Shown one piece after another: positions 8,162 to 15,526 of a stretch of 64,000 nucleotides of DNA; position 1 is the first letter of the stretch, and each line of letters opens with the position of its first letter. The position numbers and the translations under genes were made by a program. The stretch comes from JAKACA01 sp052143575 (GTDB lineage: Bacteria > Actinomycetota > Acidimicrobiia > Acidimicrobiales > Bog-793), in the NCBI GenBank assembly GCA_052143575.1, contig JBKQSP010000029.1:124001-188000 (forward strand), read 5' to 3'. The notes below the pieces were generated by a model, which saw nothing but the letters and a program-made list of their open reading frames with translations, was not told where the DNA came from and searched no databases.

Positions 8162-10515
8162 GGCGAAGCCTCCTTGGCGGGCGGAGCGGGCGAGATGTCG
8201 GTGCTGCCGGCGGGGCGCTGCTCGGCGAGGAGCAGAGCGATGTCCTGCGGTCGGACGGGAGCGCGCGGGAGCTCGAGGCCCGTTGCGTTCCGGATGGCCG
8301 CCACGACGGCAGCCGTGGAGGAGATCGACGGGGGTTCGCCTGCCCCCTTGGCGCCGAGGGGGGAACCCGGCTCTGGTTGCTCGATGAGAGCCTGAATCGT
8401 GACCGGGGGCATGTCGAGCGCCGTCGGGATGATGTAGTCGGTGAAGGACGGGTTTCGCAGCTTTCCGTCGTCGAGGACGATCTCCTCCATCACGGCAAAG
8501 CCGACGCCTTGGGAGATGCCTCCTTCGAGCTGGCCGATGAGTTGAACGGGATTGAGGACGCGCCCGACGTCTTGGGCGGTGGCGACCTCGACGACCTTCA
8601 CGAGGCCGAGGTCGAGATCGACGTCCACGACGGCTCGATGCGCGGCGAAGGCGAACGACACGTGTGCATCGCCTTGGCCGTTCTCGTCGAGCGCCACCGT
8701 GCCAGGGTGGCGGAAGACGGCCGTCTCCTCGAGCACGGCGCCGCCGGCCGCCTCGGCGAGCGACAGGTCGAGCGAGCCGTCGACCGACAGGACCCGACCG
8801 GAGCTCAGTTCGAGACCCGCGCGCTGCACCTCGAAACGTTGCGCCACCGACGAGAGCAGCCGCTCCCGGACGGCTCGGCACGCCGTGTCGACGGCTCCGC
8901 CCGTCATCCAGCTCTGCCGGCTCGCGGACGTCGAGCCGGCAGAACCGATGCCCATGGTGCTGGCTTCGCCGAGGGCGACGTCATCGACTCCGAGCACGTC
9001 GCGGGCTATCTGCTGCATCACGGTGACGAGGCCCTGGCCGACCTCGACGGCCGCCGTCGTGATCGTGACGCGGCCGTCTTCGAGACGGCAGCGCGCCGTC
9101 GAGTAGTCGTCGAAGCCGGCGGAGAACATGAGGTTCTTGAAGCCGACGGCGAAACCCACCCCGCGTCGGACCCGGGCGCGGTCGGCCGTGCGGCCGGCGC
9201 CTCCCGGCAGGGCGAGCTCGGCGGCCGTGTCCGGCCCGCCGGGGGGGAGGGGAGCGGCGGCGCACGCCCGGATGACCTCGGCCACCGGTGCCGTCCCGGA
9301 CAGCACCTGGCCGATGATGAGCTGGTCGCCGGGGGCGTAGGCGTTGCGCAACCGCAGCTCGATGGGGTCGATCGAGAGGGCGACGGCGAGCTTGTCCATC
9401 TGGGCTTCGTGAGCGAAGCACACCTGCACGGCACCGAAGCCCCGCATGGCACCGCACGGCGGGTTGTTCGTCCGCACGGCGGTGCAGTCCACGAAGGCGT
9501 TCTGCACGTTGTACGGGCCGTTGGCGAAGCAGGCGGCGTTCAGCGTCACGGCCGTCGAGGAGGAGAGATAGGCGCCGCCGTCGAAGATGATCCGTGCCTC
9601 GACACTGACGAGGCGCCCGTCCGCATCGGCCGTGTGCCGGTACCACATGTGCGCCGGGTGCCGGTGGACATGGCCGTGGAAGGACTCCTCGCGCGAGTAG
9701 ACGATCTTGACCGGCCGGCCGGTGCGCAGGGCGAGCAGGCAGAGCTGGACCTGCATGCTCAAGTCTTCCCGGGCACCGAAGGCCCCGCCGACTCCGGCCA
9801 GGTGGACTCGCACCATGTCGAGCGGTAGATCCAGGCAGGCGGCGATCTGATCCTGGTCGACGTGCAGCCACTGCGTGGCGACGTAGAGGTCGACGCCGCC
9901 GTCGGCCGCCGGCACGGCGAGCCCGGACTCCGGTCCCATGAACGCCTGATCCTGCATGCCGGTCTCGTAGGTCCCCTCCACCGAGACGGCACCCCGGGCG
10001 GCAGGGTCGCCGCGTCGGATCGTCTGGCGGTAGAGGGTGTTGCCGAGAGGGTGGACCGGTTCGGCCCCCAGCGCCAGCACCGAGTCGGTGAGGGGTTCGT
10101 GCACCTCGTACTCGACGACGATGGCCTCGGCGGCGAGGCGGGCCGTCACCGGGTGGTCGGCCGCCACGGCGGCCACGGGCTCGCCGGCGTAGCGAACGAC
10201 GTCGGAGGCGAAGACCGGCTGGTCGGGGTAGTCGAGTCCGTAGGTCTTGCGGCCGGGCACGTCGGCAGCCGTGAGGACGGCGAGGACGCCAGGGACGCGC
10301 CAGGCGCCCGAGACGTCGATGCTGCGGATGGTGGCGGACGGGTGGGGCGAACGGAGGAGCTGCCCCCAGAGCATGCCCTCGGCTTCGAGATCGGAGGAGA
10401 AGGCGAACTGACCCTTCACCTTGGGGCGTCCGTCCGGCCGGCGGGCGCTCCGGCCGAGACCGTCCGGGGTGACGGCGATCGTCGCTGCCTGCGTGGGCGT
10501 GTCGAGCGTCGTCAT
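8158..10515 (-). CDS. xanthine dehydrogenase, molybdopterin-binding subunit
   Basis: The 785-residue large subunit of a three-gene xanthine dehydrogenase. About residues 20-130 form the hammerhead domain (GRPKVKGQFAFSSDLEAEGM, LLRSPHPSATIRSID); the rest is the two-part Mo-cofactor domain with LAGVGGAFGAREDLS, NPPCGAMRGFGAVQ and VEVGQGLVTVMQQIA. Near the C-terminus GAKGAGEPP carries the catalytic Glu. It receives purine substrate and passes electrons to the Fe-S subunit. The ATG at 10515 overlaps the Fe-S gene stop by 4 nt and its own stop overlaps the LLM start by 4 nt. It differs clearly from the fused enzyme at 3461, so the locus has two non-redundant hydroxylases. Exact substrate is inferred. 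Confidence 0.9.
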   Translation of the reverse strand: MTTLDTPTQAATIAVTPDGLGRSARRPDGRPKVKGQFAFSSDLEAEGMLWGQLLRSPHPSATIRSIDVSGAWRVPGVLAVLTAADVPGRKTYGLDYPDQPVFASDVVRYAGEPVAAVAADHPVTARLAAEAIVVEYEVHEPLTDSVLALGAEPVHPLGNTLYRQTIRRGDPAARGAVSVEGTYETGMQDQAFMGPESGLAVPAADGGVDLYVATQWLHVDQDQIAACLDLPLDMVRVHLAGVGGAFGAREDLSMQVQLCLLALRTGRPVKIVYSREESFHGHVHRHPAHMWYRHTADADGRLVSVEARIIFDGGAYLSSSTAVTLNAACFANGPYNVQNAFVDCTAVRTNNPPCGAMRGFGAVQVCFAHEAQMDKLAVALSIDPIELRLRNAYAPGDQLIIGQVLSGTAPVAEVIRACAAAPLPPGGPDTAAELALPGGAGRTADRARVRRGVGFAVGFKNLMFSAGFDDYSTARCRLEDGRVTITTAAVEVGQGLVTVMQQIARDVLGVDDVALGEASTMGIGSAGSTSASRQSWMTGGAVDTACRAVRERLLSSVAQRFEVQRAGLELSSGRVLSVDGSLDLSLAEAAGGAVLEETAVFRHPGTVALDENGQGDAHVSFAFAAHRAVVDVDLDLGLVKVVEVATAQDVGRVLNPVQLIGQLEGGISQGVGFAVMEEIVLDDGKLRNPSFTDYIIPTALDMPPVTIQALIEQPEPGSPLGAKGAGEPPSISSTAAVVAAIRNATGLELPRAPVRPQDIALLLAEQRPAGSTDISPAPPAKEASP

Positions 10516-11012
10516 GGGTGGCGTGCGTCCTGGGCGACCTTGACCGCAGCGAGGATGCGCCCATAGCCGGTGCAACGGCAGAGGTTGCCGGAGATCGCCT
10601 CCCGGATCTCGAGCTCGGTCGGGTCAGGCGTGCGCTCGAGGAGGTCGTGGACGCTCACGATCAGTCCGGGCGTGCAGAAGCCGCATTGCACGGCTCCCTC
10701 GGCGAGGAAGGCCTCCTGCAGGCCGGAGAGCTCGTCGCCTGCGGGCGTCAGACCCTCCACCGTCACGATCTCGCGCCCGGCGGCGCCAGCCGCCAGCACG
10801 GTGCAGGCACACTCGAGCCTGCCGTCGATGAGCACGGAACAGGCGCCGCATTCGCCCTGTTCACATGCGTTCTTCGACCCTCGCAGGCCAAGACGCTCGC
10901 GCAGCACGTAGAGGAGGTTCTCGCTGAGGAGAGCGTCGTTCACGGCGCGATCGTGACCGTTGACGTGAAGGGTGTAGCTCAGGAGAGCCTCATTGTCGGT
11001 CAGCTGCTCCAC
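10512..11012 (-). CDS. xanthine dehydrogenase, 2Fe-2S subunit
   Basis: A 166-residue iron-sulfur subunit with the two-cluster arrangement of the family: CEQGECGACSVLIDG (plant-type cluster) and CGFCTPGLIVS with CRCTGYGRIL (second cluster). It transfers electrons from the Mo subunit to the FAD subunit. The GTG start at 11012 lies 4 nt after AAGGAGG, a strong ribosome-binding site, and the gene overlaps the FAD-subunit gene by 13 nt. Length is normal for the small subunit. Assignment is firm. Confidence 0.92.
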   Translation of the reverse strand: MEQLTDNEALLSYTLHVNGHDRAVNDALLSENLLYVLRERLGLRGSKNACEQGECGACSVLIDGRLECACTVLAAGAAGREIVTVEGLTPAGDELSGLQEAFLAEGAVQCGFCTPGLIVSVHDLLERTPDPTELEIREAISGNLCRCTGYGRILAAVKVAQDARHP

Positions 11013-11881
11013 TGATCCTCCTTGAGGGCGTCATCGGCCACGGCACGTCGCAGCGCCCGCTCGGCGCAGACTCCGACGGCGTGCCGACGATAGGCCGCCG
11101 TCGAGCGGTGATCGTCGATCGGGCGCGAAGCGGCTCGCACGAGGGCGACGAAGTCGTCGAGATTGCCTGCGCGGGCAAGGAGGCGGCGCTCGTCCCAGTC
11201 GATCTGGGAGGCGGCCTGCTCCTCTGCCTCCGTTGCTCGGATCATGACCGGGCCGGCAGAGCCCAAGGCGACCCGCACGTTCCGGCCGGCCCAGTCCACC
11301 ACGACGGCCACGCTGGCGACAGCGATGACCATGGCGTTTCGCGTGCCGACCTTGAGGAATTCCTGCGTACCGAAACGAGCCGGCAGACGGACCTCGCAGA
11401 TGATCTCGCCCGGGGCGAGTGACGTGCGCTTCGGTCCCGTCACGAGCTCAGCGAAGGGCACCGTACGCGTCGCCCCGCCCGGACCAACGACGAGGATCTC
11501 GGCGTCGAGAGCCGAGAGCACCGGCAGGGTGTCGCCTGCCGGAGACGCCGTGGCGAGATTGCCGCCGATCGTGCCGGCGTTGCGTATCTGGGGCGAACCG
11601 ACGGTACGAGCCGCCAGGGAAAGAGCCGGGACGAGGCGAGCCAGCGCGGCGTCCAGCATCTCGGTGTAGGTGAGAGCGGCGCCGAGCACGACGTGCCCGT
11701 TGTCGGTGCGCCATCCGGCGATCTCCGGTATGCGGTTGAGGCAGAGCACGGCGGCGGGGCGGCGCAGGCCTGCGTTGACCTCGACCATGAAGTCGGTCCC
11801 GCCGGCGAGCAGCTGCGCTTGCGGAGCCCCCTCCAGCATCTCGACGGCCTCGGCGAGGCAAGACGGTACGAGGACCCCCAC
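11000..11881 (-). CDS. xanthine dehydrogenase, FAD-binding subunit
   Basis: A 293-residue medium subunit of the CO-dehydrogenase/xanthine-dehydrogenase flavoprotein type. FAD contacts are visible as LLAGGTDFMVEVNAG (residues about 24-38) and IRNAGTIGGNLATASPAGD (about 100-118), followed by the C-terminal CODH-FAD domain. It accepts electrons from the Fe-S subunit and passes them to NAD or another acceptor. It begins with GTG only 3 nt after the ade stop and overlaps the next gene by 13 nt, so the whole set is one transcript. Confidence 0.92.
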   Translation of the reverse strand: MGVLVPSCLAEAVEMLEGAPQAQLLAGGTDFMVEVNAGLRRPAAVLCLNRIPEIAGWRTDNGHVVLGAALTYTEMLDAALARLVPALSLAARTVGSPQIRNAGTIGGNLATASPAGDTLPVLSALDAEILVVGPGGATRTVPFAELVTGPKRTSLAPGEIICEVRLPARFGTQEFLKVGTRNAMVIAVASVAVVVDWAGRNVRVALGSAGPVMIRATEAEEQAASQIDWDERRLLARAGNLDDFVALVRAASRPIDDHRSTAAYRRHAVGVCAERALRRAVADDALKEDQWSS

Positions 11882-11884
11882 CGC

Positions 11885-13609
11885 TCAACCCGCTGCCACG
11901 TCGACGAGCGAGAACGTCATGACGTCGACCATCCCGCGATCGGTGATCCTCAGCTCGGGCAGGACGGAGAGGCCGAGGAAGCTGAGCTGCATGAAAGGTG
12001 CCTTGATCCGGATGTGAAGGGCGTTGGAGGCCGTCGCCGCCAGGCGTCCCACTTCGGCCGCCACGGAGGCAGCGTCGCGGTCGCTCATGAGGCCACCGAT
12101 GGGAAGAGCGACTTCGGCGAGGACCTCTCCGTTGAGCACGGCGACCTGCCCGCCGCCAATCTCGGCCAGCCGGGCGACGGCGGCCGCCATGTCTGCAGGC
12201 CCGGTGGCGTCGATGGCTCCGACCACCATGCAGTTGTGGGCGTCGTGCGCCACGGTCGAGGCGATGGCACCGCGCGTGAGACCGAAACCGTGCACGTAGC
12301 CGAGACCGATGCGCCCGGTCTGGTGGTGTCGCTCCACGACGCCGATGCGGGCGACGCCCGCCGCCGGGTCGGTGACGTCGAGGACGAGCTGACGAGTTGT
12401 GAGCGAGTTCTCCTCGACGCCGATGACGCGGGCGCGACCTCCATCCGGTGGGAGACGGTCGAGGTCCGACGCCGTCGGGGGTGGGTCGAGGTGGATCGAG
12501 GTCCGCATGAACGCAGGCGCCGGCCGGGCGGGAACCGTCCCTGGCACGACGAGGCCGTCAACGGCCACGAGGCGCCCGGAGTGAAAGACACGCGCCGGTT
12601 CGAAGTGGGCGAAGTCCTCGAAGCAGAGCACGTCGGCTTGATAGCCGGGTGCCAGGTTCCCGAGATGGTCGAAGTGGTGGTAGTCAGCCGGGTTGCTCGT
12701 GGCCAGCACAAGGGCATCCTCGAGGCCGACACCGCACGAGACGGCGAGGCGCACGCAGTCGTTCATGTGCCCGGAACGCAGGATCGTGTCCGGTTCGCGG
12801 TCGTCGGTGCAGAGGGCGACGCGGTCGGTGCCGTGCCGGACGACCGTCGGAATGAGGGCCTTCAGGTTGCGCGAGGCGGATCCTTCCCGGATGAAGATCC
12901 ACATCGCCTTGCGGCGCTTCTCCTCCGCTTCCTCCAGCTCGGTGCACTCGTGATCAGACTCGACACCCGCCGCCAAGTAGGCGTCCAGCTGGCGGCCGGA
13001 CAAGCCGGGGGCGTGACCGTCGACTCGCCGGTTGCCGGCGGTGGCGATCTTGGCGAGCATCTCCGGGTCGCCGTTCACGACACCCGGGAAGTTCATCACC
13101 TCGGCCAGACCGATGGCCCCGTGCTCGTCGAGCAGCGAGGCGAGATCAGTCGGTCCGAGCTCGGCGGCCGGGCTCTCGAAATGCGATGCCGGCACACAGC
13201 TCGAGGCACAGATGCCGAAGGTGAACGGCAGCCCAGCGGCCGCTTCGGCGAGAGCCACGACGCCCGGGACACCGAAGACGTTGGCGATCTCGTGCGGGTC
13301 CGCCGCCACGGCCGTGGTGCCGTGCGGCAGCACGGTCCTGACGAATTCGTCGACCCAGAGCTTGGTGGACTCGAGGTGCATGTGGGCGTCGATGAACGCC
13401 GGCGTCAGCGAGCACCCCGTCACGTCGACGACCTCCAGGGCTTCCCGAGGTCCCCAACCGGCGATGACACCGCCGTAGACGGCGAGATCGGTCACGATCC
13501 ACTCCCGCGTGGTGGGGACGAAGACACGCCCGCCCCTGAGGAGGAGGTCGGCTGGGGCATCGCCGCGAGCCACGGCGAGAAGTTGCGGAGTTGCACGACG
13601 TGGCGACAT
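11885..13609 (-). CDS. ade: adenine deaminase
   Basis: A 574-residue adenine deaminase of the AdeC amidohydrolase family, converting adenine to hypoxanthine, the substrate of the xanthine dehydrogenase encoded downstream. Motifs: AFIDAHMHLESTKL (metal-binding HxH), AADPHEIANVFG, AVSCGVGLEDALVLATSNPADYHH, and the C-terminal domain with RGAIASTVAHDAHNCMVVG. Length matches the family. The ATG at 13609 has GGAG about 10 nt upstream. It is the first gene of the operon ade-FAD-2Fe2S-Mo-LLM. A dyad operator candidate lies about 220 nt upstream. Together these genes would take adenine to xanthine or urate. Confidence 0.93.
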   Translation of the reverse strand: MSPRRATPQLLAVARGDAPADLLLRGGRVFVPTTREWIVTDLAVYGGVIAGWGPREALEVVDVTGCSLTPAFIDAHMHLESTKLWVDEFVRTVLPHGTTAVAADPHEIANVFGVPGVVALAEAAAGLPFTFGICASSCVPASHFESPAAELGPTDLASLLDEHGAIGLAEVMNFPGVVNGDPEMLAKIATAGNRRVDGHAPGLSGRQLDAYLAAGVESDHECTELEEAEEKRRKAMWIFIREGSASRNLKALIPTVVRHGTDRVALCTDDREPDTILRSGHMNDCVRLAVSCGVGLEDALVLATSNPADYHHFDHLGNLAPGYQADVLCFEDFAHFEPARVFHSGRLVAVDGLVVPGTVPARPAPAFMRTSIHLDPPPTASDLDRLPPDGGRARVIGVEENSLTTRQLVLDVTDPAAGVARIGVVERHHQTGRIGLGYVHGFGLTRGAIASTVAHDAHNCMVVGAIDATGPADMAAAVARLAEIGGGQVAVLNGEVLAEVALPIGGLMSDRDAASVAAEVGRLAATASNALHIRIKAPFMQLSFLGLSVLPELRITDRGMVDVMTFSLVDVAAG

Positions 13610-13766
13610 ATCAGCTCTGCTCCTGAGTCTGGGTAATGCCCGGCGAGGACGCCGTCGCGGCGCGAGGCGGCGCAGCCCGTGTCAGCCAACCCACCGGCGC
13701 TGTCATGACCTCGATCTCCTCCCGGACGAGTAAGGGCAGCCTTTTCCCGTCAAGCCCTCTGATGAG

Positions 13767-13793
13767 CCGGTCGCAGTGGGGGTCCGCGACCGG
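13767..13793 (-). promoter_or_regulatory. inverted repeat (hairpin) upstream of ade
   Basis: CCGGTCGC and GCGACCGG form a perfect 8-bp stem around an 11-nt loop, 158 nt upstream of the ade start. No U-run follows on either strand, so it does not look like an intrinsic terminator. It could be a leader hairpin or a protein site. Confidence 0.35.
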
Positions 13794-13829
13794 CCACCTT
13801 CCAGCCTGGTCCAGCTGAGAGGCCCAAGA

Positions 13830-13845
13830 TAGGGTCCTTCGACCC
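13830..13845 (+). promoter_or_regulatory. dyad operator candidate, copy 3
   Basis: TAGGGTCCTTCGACCC repeats the core seen at 3246-3265 and 3349-3366. It lies about 220 nt upstream of ade and about 160 nt upstream of the small gene at 14007. Its right arm (CCCAAAG) is less symmetrical than in the other copies. Its position ties the ade-xanthine-dehydrogenase operon to the importer and fused-hydroxylase genes. Confidence 0.55.
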
Positions 13846-14006
13846 AAAGTGGAGGCGTCACACAGCGTGCCGTGTTCGCCCCGAGGACGCGGAGCCATCT
13901 TTCCTTTCGGCTGCAGCGCGGCGCCGGTGACGCCGAAGCGTGTTCGTACGGGTGAGGCTACCGGCCCAGGCGCCGACGCTCCCCGCCCAGCCGGTACGTT
14001 GCTGGC

Positions 14007-14258
14007 GTGTCCGACTACGTGATCCCGGAACCGGAACCGAAAGAGATCGACGAGCGACTGGCGATCGAGCTGCGTCACCTCGCCGAGAACGCCGTCCTGC
14101 GGGGTAAGCCCTCGGGCGAGGAGGAGTGCGAGAACTGTCGCTACTACCTCGAGCCGTCCAGCGACATCTCGTACTGCTGGCACCCGAAGTTGCGCATCCT
14201 CGTCGGGTCGCACTGGTGGTGCCAGTGGTGGGAGGCGATGCCCGACGGCCCGTCGTGA
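14007..14258 (+). CDS. small four-cysteine protein, HiPIP-like
   Basis: An 83-residue soluble protein beginning with GTG (MSDYVIPEPEPKEIDERL). The second half has four cysteines in the order C-x2-C-x12-C-x14-C (CENCRYYLEP, then SYCWHPK, then WWCQWW), with aromatic residues around them. This resembles high-potential iron-sulfur proteins, which use C-x2-C-x(about 16)-C-x13-C and end with a Trp after the last Cys. An electron-transfer or metal-binding role is therefore plausible but not shown. No signal peptide is present, whereas classical HiPIPs are exported. It stands alone, with no overlapping neighbour. Confidence 0.6.
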   Translation: MSDYVIPEPEPKEIDERLAIELRHLAENAVLRGKPSGEEECENCRYYLEPSSDISYCWHPKLRILVGSHWWCQWWEAMPDGPS

Positions 14259-14344
14259 GCCCGTCTGGTGACGGCCTTGCAGCGTGGCGCACCACGGGTC
14301 GTCAGGCTGGGCTTGCCAGGGTCCGTCAAGCTACTCGAGGCGTG

Positions 14345-14481
14345 ATTCGATGCACACGGCACCTCGACGGCGTCGAGGGCGAGGCGTACGCCCAGCTCCT
14401 TCAAAGCCGGGGGTGGCGGCGATGGTCTCCGGCGTCTCGTCGATGAGAACGGCCTCGGTGATTTCGATCACGAGTCGGGTT
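14345..14481 (-). pseudogene. remnant of an EAL-domain (c-di-GMP phosphodiesterase) gene
   Basis: On the minus strand one frame reads TRLVIEITEAVLIDETPETIA and, after a frame change near 14405-14415, another reads ALKELGVRLALDA. Together these match the typical EAL-domain stretch LVLEITE(T/S)VL...LKELGVRLALDDFGTGY. The downstream FGTGYSSL part is already lost and no start or complete domain remains. It is a fossil of about 45 codons wedged against the YceI gene. Ends are approximate. Confidence 0.6.
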
Positions 14482-14528
14482 TACAGATGGGTGCCGCGAC
14501 CGCCGAAACGGAATATCTTGCAGCCTTG

Positions 14529-15044
14529 ATGACCCGCTACGCCGTCGACCCGGAGAAGACGGTCGTCTGGACCGATGCGCGCTCGAGCTTGCATCCGATC
14601 CGTTCCGAGACGAGGGGCATGGAAGGGTACTTCGAGGGCGAGGTGGGAGCGGACGGCCAGCTCGATCTGTCGTCGCCGGTGGAGGCGACCCTCCAGCTCG
14701 CCGTTGCCACGATGTCCTCCGGCAACGGGCTTTACGACCGCGAGATGATGCGCCGAGTGGAGGCGCGGCGCTTCCCGACGATCACGGCCACGTTGCGGAC
14801 GATGACGGCGAGCGAAACGGCCGGTCGTTACCTCGTGGAGGGGGACGTCACCTTCCGGGGCGTGACGCAGCAGGTGACCGGCGAGGTGGCCCTCTCGACA
14901 CCGGCGGCGGGTACCATCACGTTCGAGGGCGAGCACGTCTTCAACCTGCCGGACTTCGGCATGGAGCCGCCGAAGATCATGATCTTGAAGGTATACCCCG
15001 ACGTCAGAATCCGAGTCCGCATCGTCGCCAAGGCGGCCGGCTGA
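14529..15044 (+). CDS. YceI-family protein
   Basis: A 171-residue protein of the YceI lipocalin-like fold, a beta-barrel that binds isoprenoid-type lipids in characterised members. The family opening (Y-x-hydrophobic-D-P) is seen as MTRYAVDPEKTVVW. Other landmarks are the central FPTITATLRTM and a FRGVTQQVTGEVALS stretch near the end. I chose the ATG at 14529 because the family begins at this point; an in-frame ATG at 14487 adds 14 unrelated residues. No clear ribosome-binding site or signal peptide is seen, so it is probably cytoplasmic. Its TGA overlaps the ATG of the broken hypA that follows. Confidence 0.75.
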   Translation: MTRYAVDPEKTVVWTDARSSLHPIRSETRGMEGYFEGEVGADGQLDLSSPVEATLQLAVATMSSGNGLYDREMMRRVEARRFPTITATLRTMTASETAGRYLVEGDVTFRGVTQQVTGEVALSTPAAGTITFEGEHVFNLPDFGMEPPKIMILKVYPDVRIRVRIVAKAAG

Positions 15045-15228
15045 TGCACGAGTTCGGCCGCTGCCCAAGCCGTGCTGGTGCTCGTACCCGTCGCGGGGAG
15101 ATGCTTGAGCTGTTCGGAGGCGTTCGCGGCGGGCAAGCTCGTCACGGTCGGGCGGCCTGCGGGGCTTCGAGGTCGAGCAAAGCGGCGGTGACGAGCTGAC
15201 GCTCGAGTCCATCGAGTGCCGGGCCTGA
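15044..15228 (+). pseudogene. hypA: hypA pseudogene (hydrogenase nickel-insertion protein)
   Basis: Three pieces of HypA lie here in three different frames. From 15044: MHEFGRC (HypA proteins begin MHE-x-G/S-x-C, with the nickel-binding His). From 15069: AVLVLVPVAGRCLSCSEAFA, matching the strand before the zinc site and its first CxxC. From 15148 to the stop at 15226: GLRGFEVEQSGGDELTLESI, matching the HypA C-terminus. The remnant is 185 nt, against about 340 for an intact gene; the first half of the protein and the second CxxC are gone. Just downstream, hypC keeps its own strong ribosome-binding site. The frame breaks could in principle include sequencing errors, but the missing half cannot. 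Confidence 0.75.
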
Positions 15229-15243
15229 CAAGGAGGAGACACG

Positions 15244-15516
15244 ATGTGCCTCGGGATTCCGGGTGAGGTCGTCGAGATCGTCGACCCCGTGCGCCAGCTG
15301 GCGAAGGTCGACGTGGCCGGCGTCCGTCGCAACATCAACTACGGCCTGCTCGAGGACGAAGGCGTCGTGGCGGGCGACTGGGTGCTCATCCACGTGGGCT
15401 TTGCCATGTCGAAGATCGACGAGGTGGAGGCCGAGCTGGCGATGCAGGGCCTCAAGATGATGGGTCAGGCCTACGAGGACGAAGTGCGAGCCGTCGTCGA
15501 CTCGCAGATCGGCTAG
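15244..15516 (+). CDS. hypC: HypC hydrogenase maturation chaperone
   Basis: A 90-residue HypC/HupF protein. It starts with the invariant MCLGIPGEVVEI, whose Cys2 carries the Fe(CN)2CO intermediate between HypD and the hydrogenase large subunit. The C-terminal part GDWVLIHVGFAMSKIDE is typical. An AAGGAGGA ribosome-binding site lies about 6 nt upstream. hypD follows after 10 nt. A second HypC-like domain is encoded in the fusion gene at 20845, so the cluster offers two HypC scaffolds. Confidence 0.95.
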   Translation: MCLGIPGEVVEIVDPVRQLAKVDVAGVRRNINYGLLEDEGVVAGDWVLIHVGFAMSKIDEVEAELAMQGLKMMGQAYEDEVRAVVDSQIG

Positions 15517-15526
15517 AAGCCTCGCC

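Larger units (their letters stand above)
13610..14006. other. intergenic leader and regulatory region between ade and a divergent small gene
   Basis: These 397 nt show no credible gene in any frame. They contain copy 3 of the dyad motif (13830-13845) and a strong inverted repeat at 13767-13793 (CCGGTCGC, 11-nt loop, GCGACCGG) that would lie in the 5' leader of the ade transcript if transcription starts near the dyad. No clear -35/-10 boxes were found. Confidence 0.5.
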
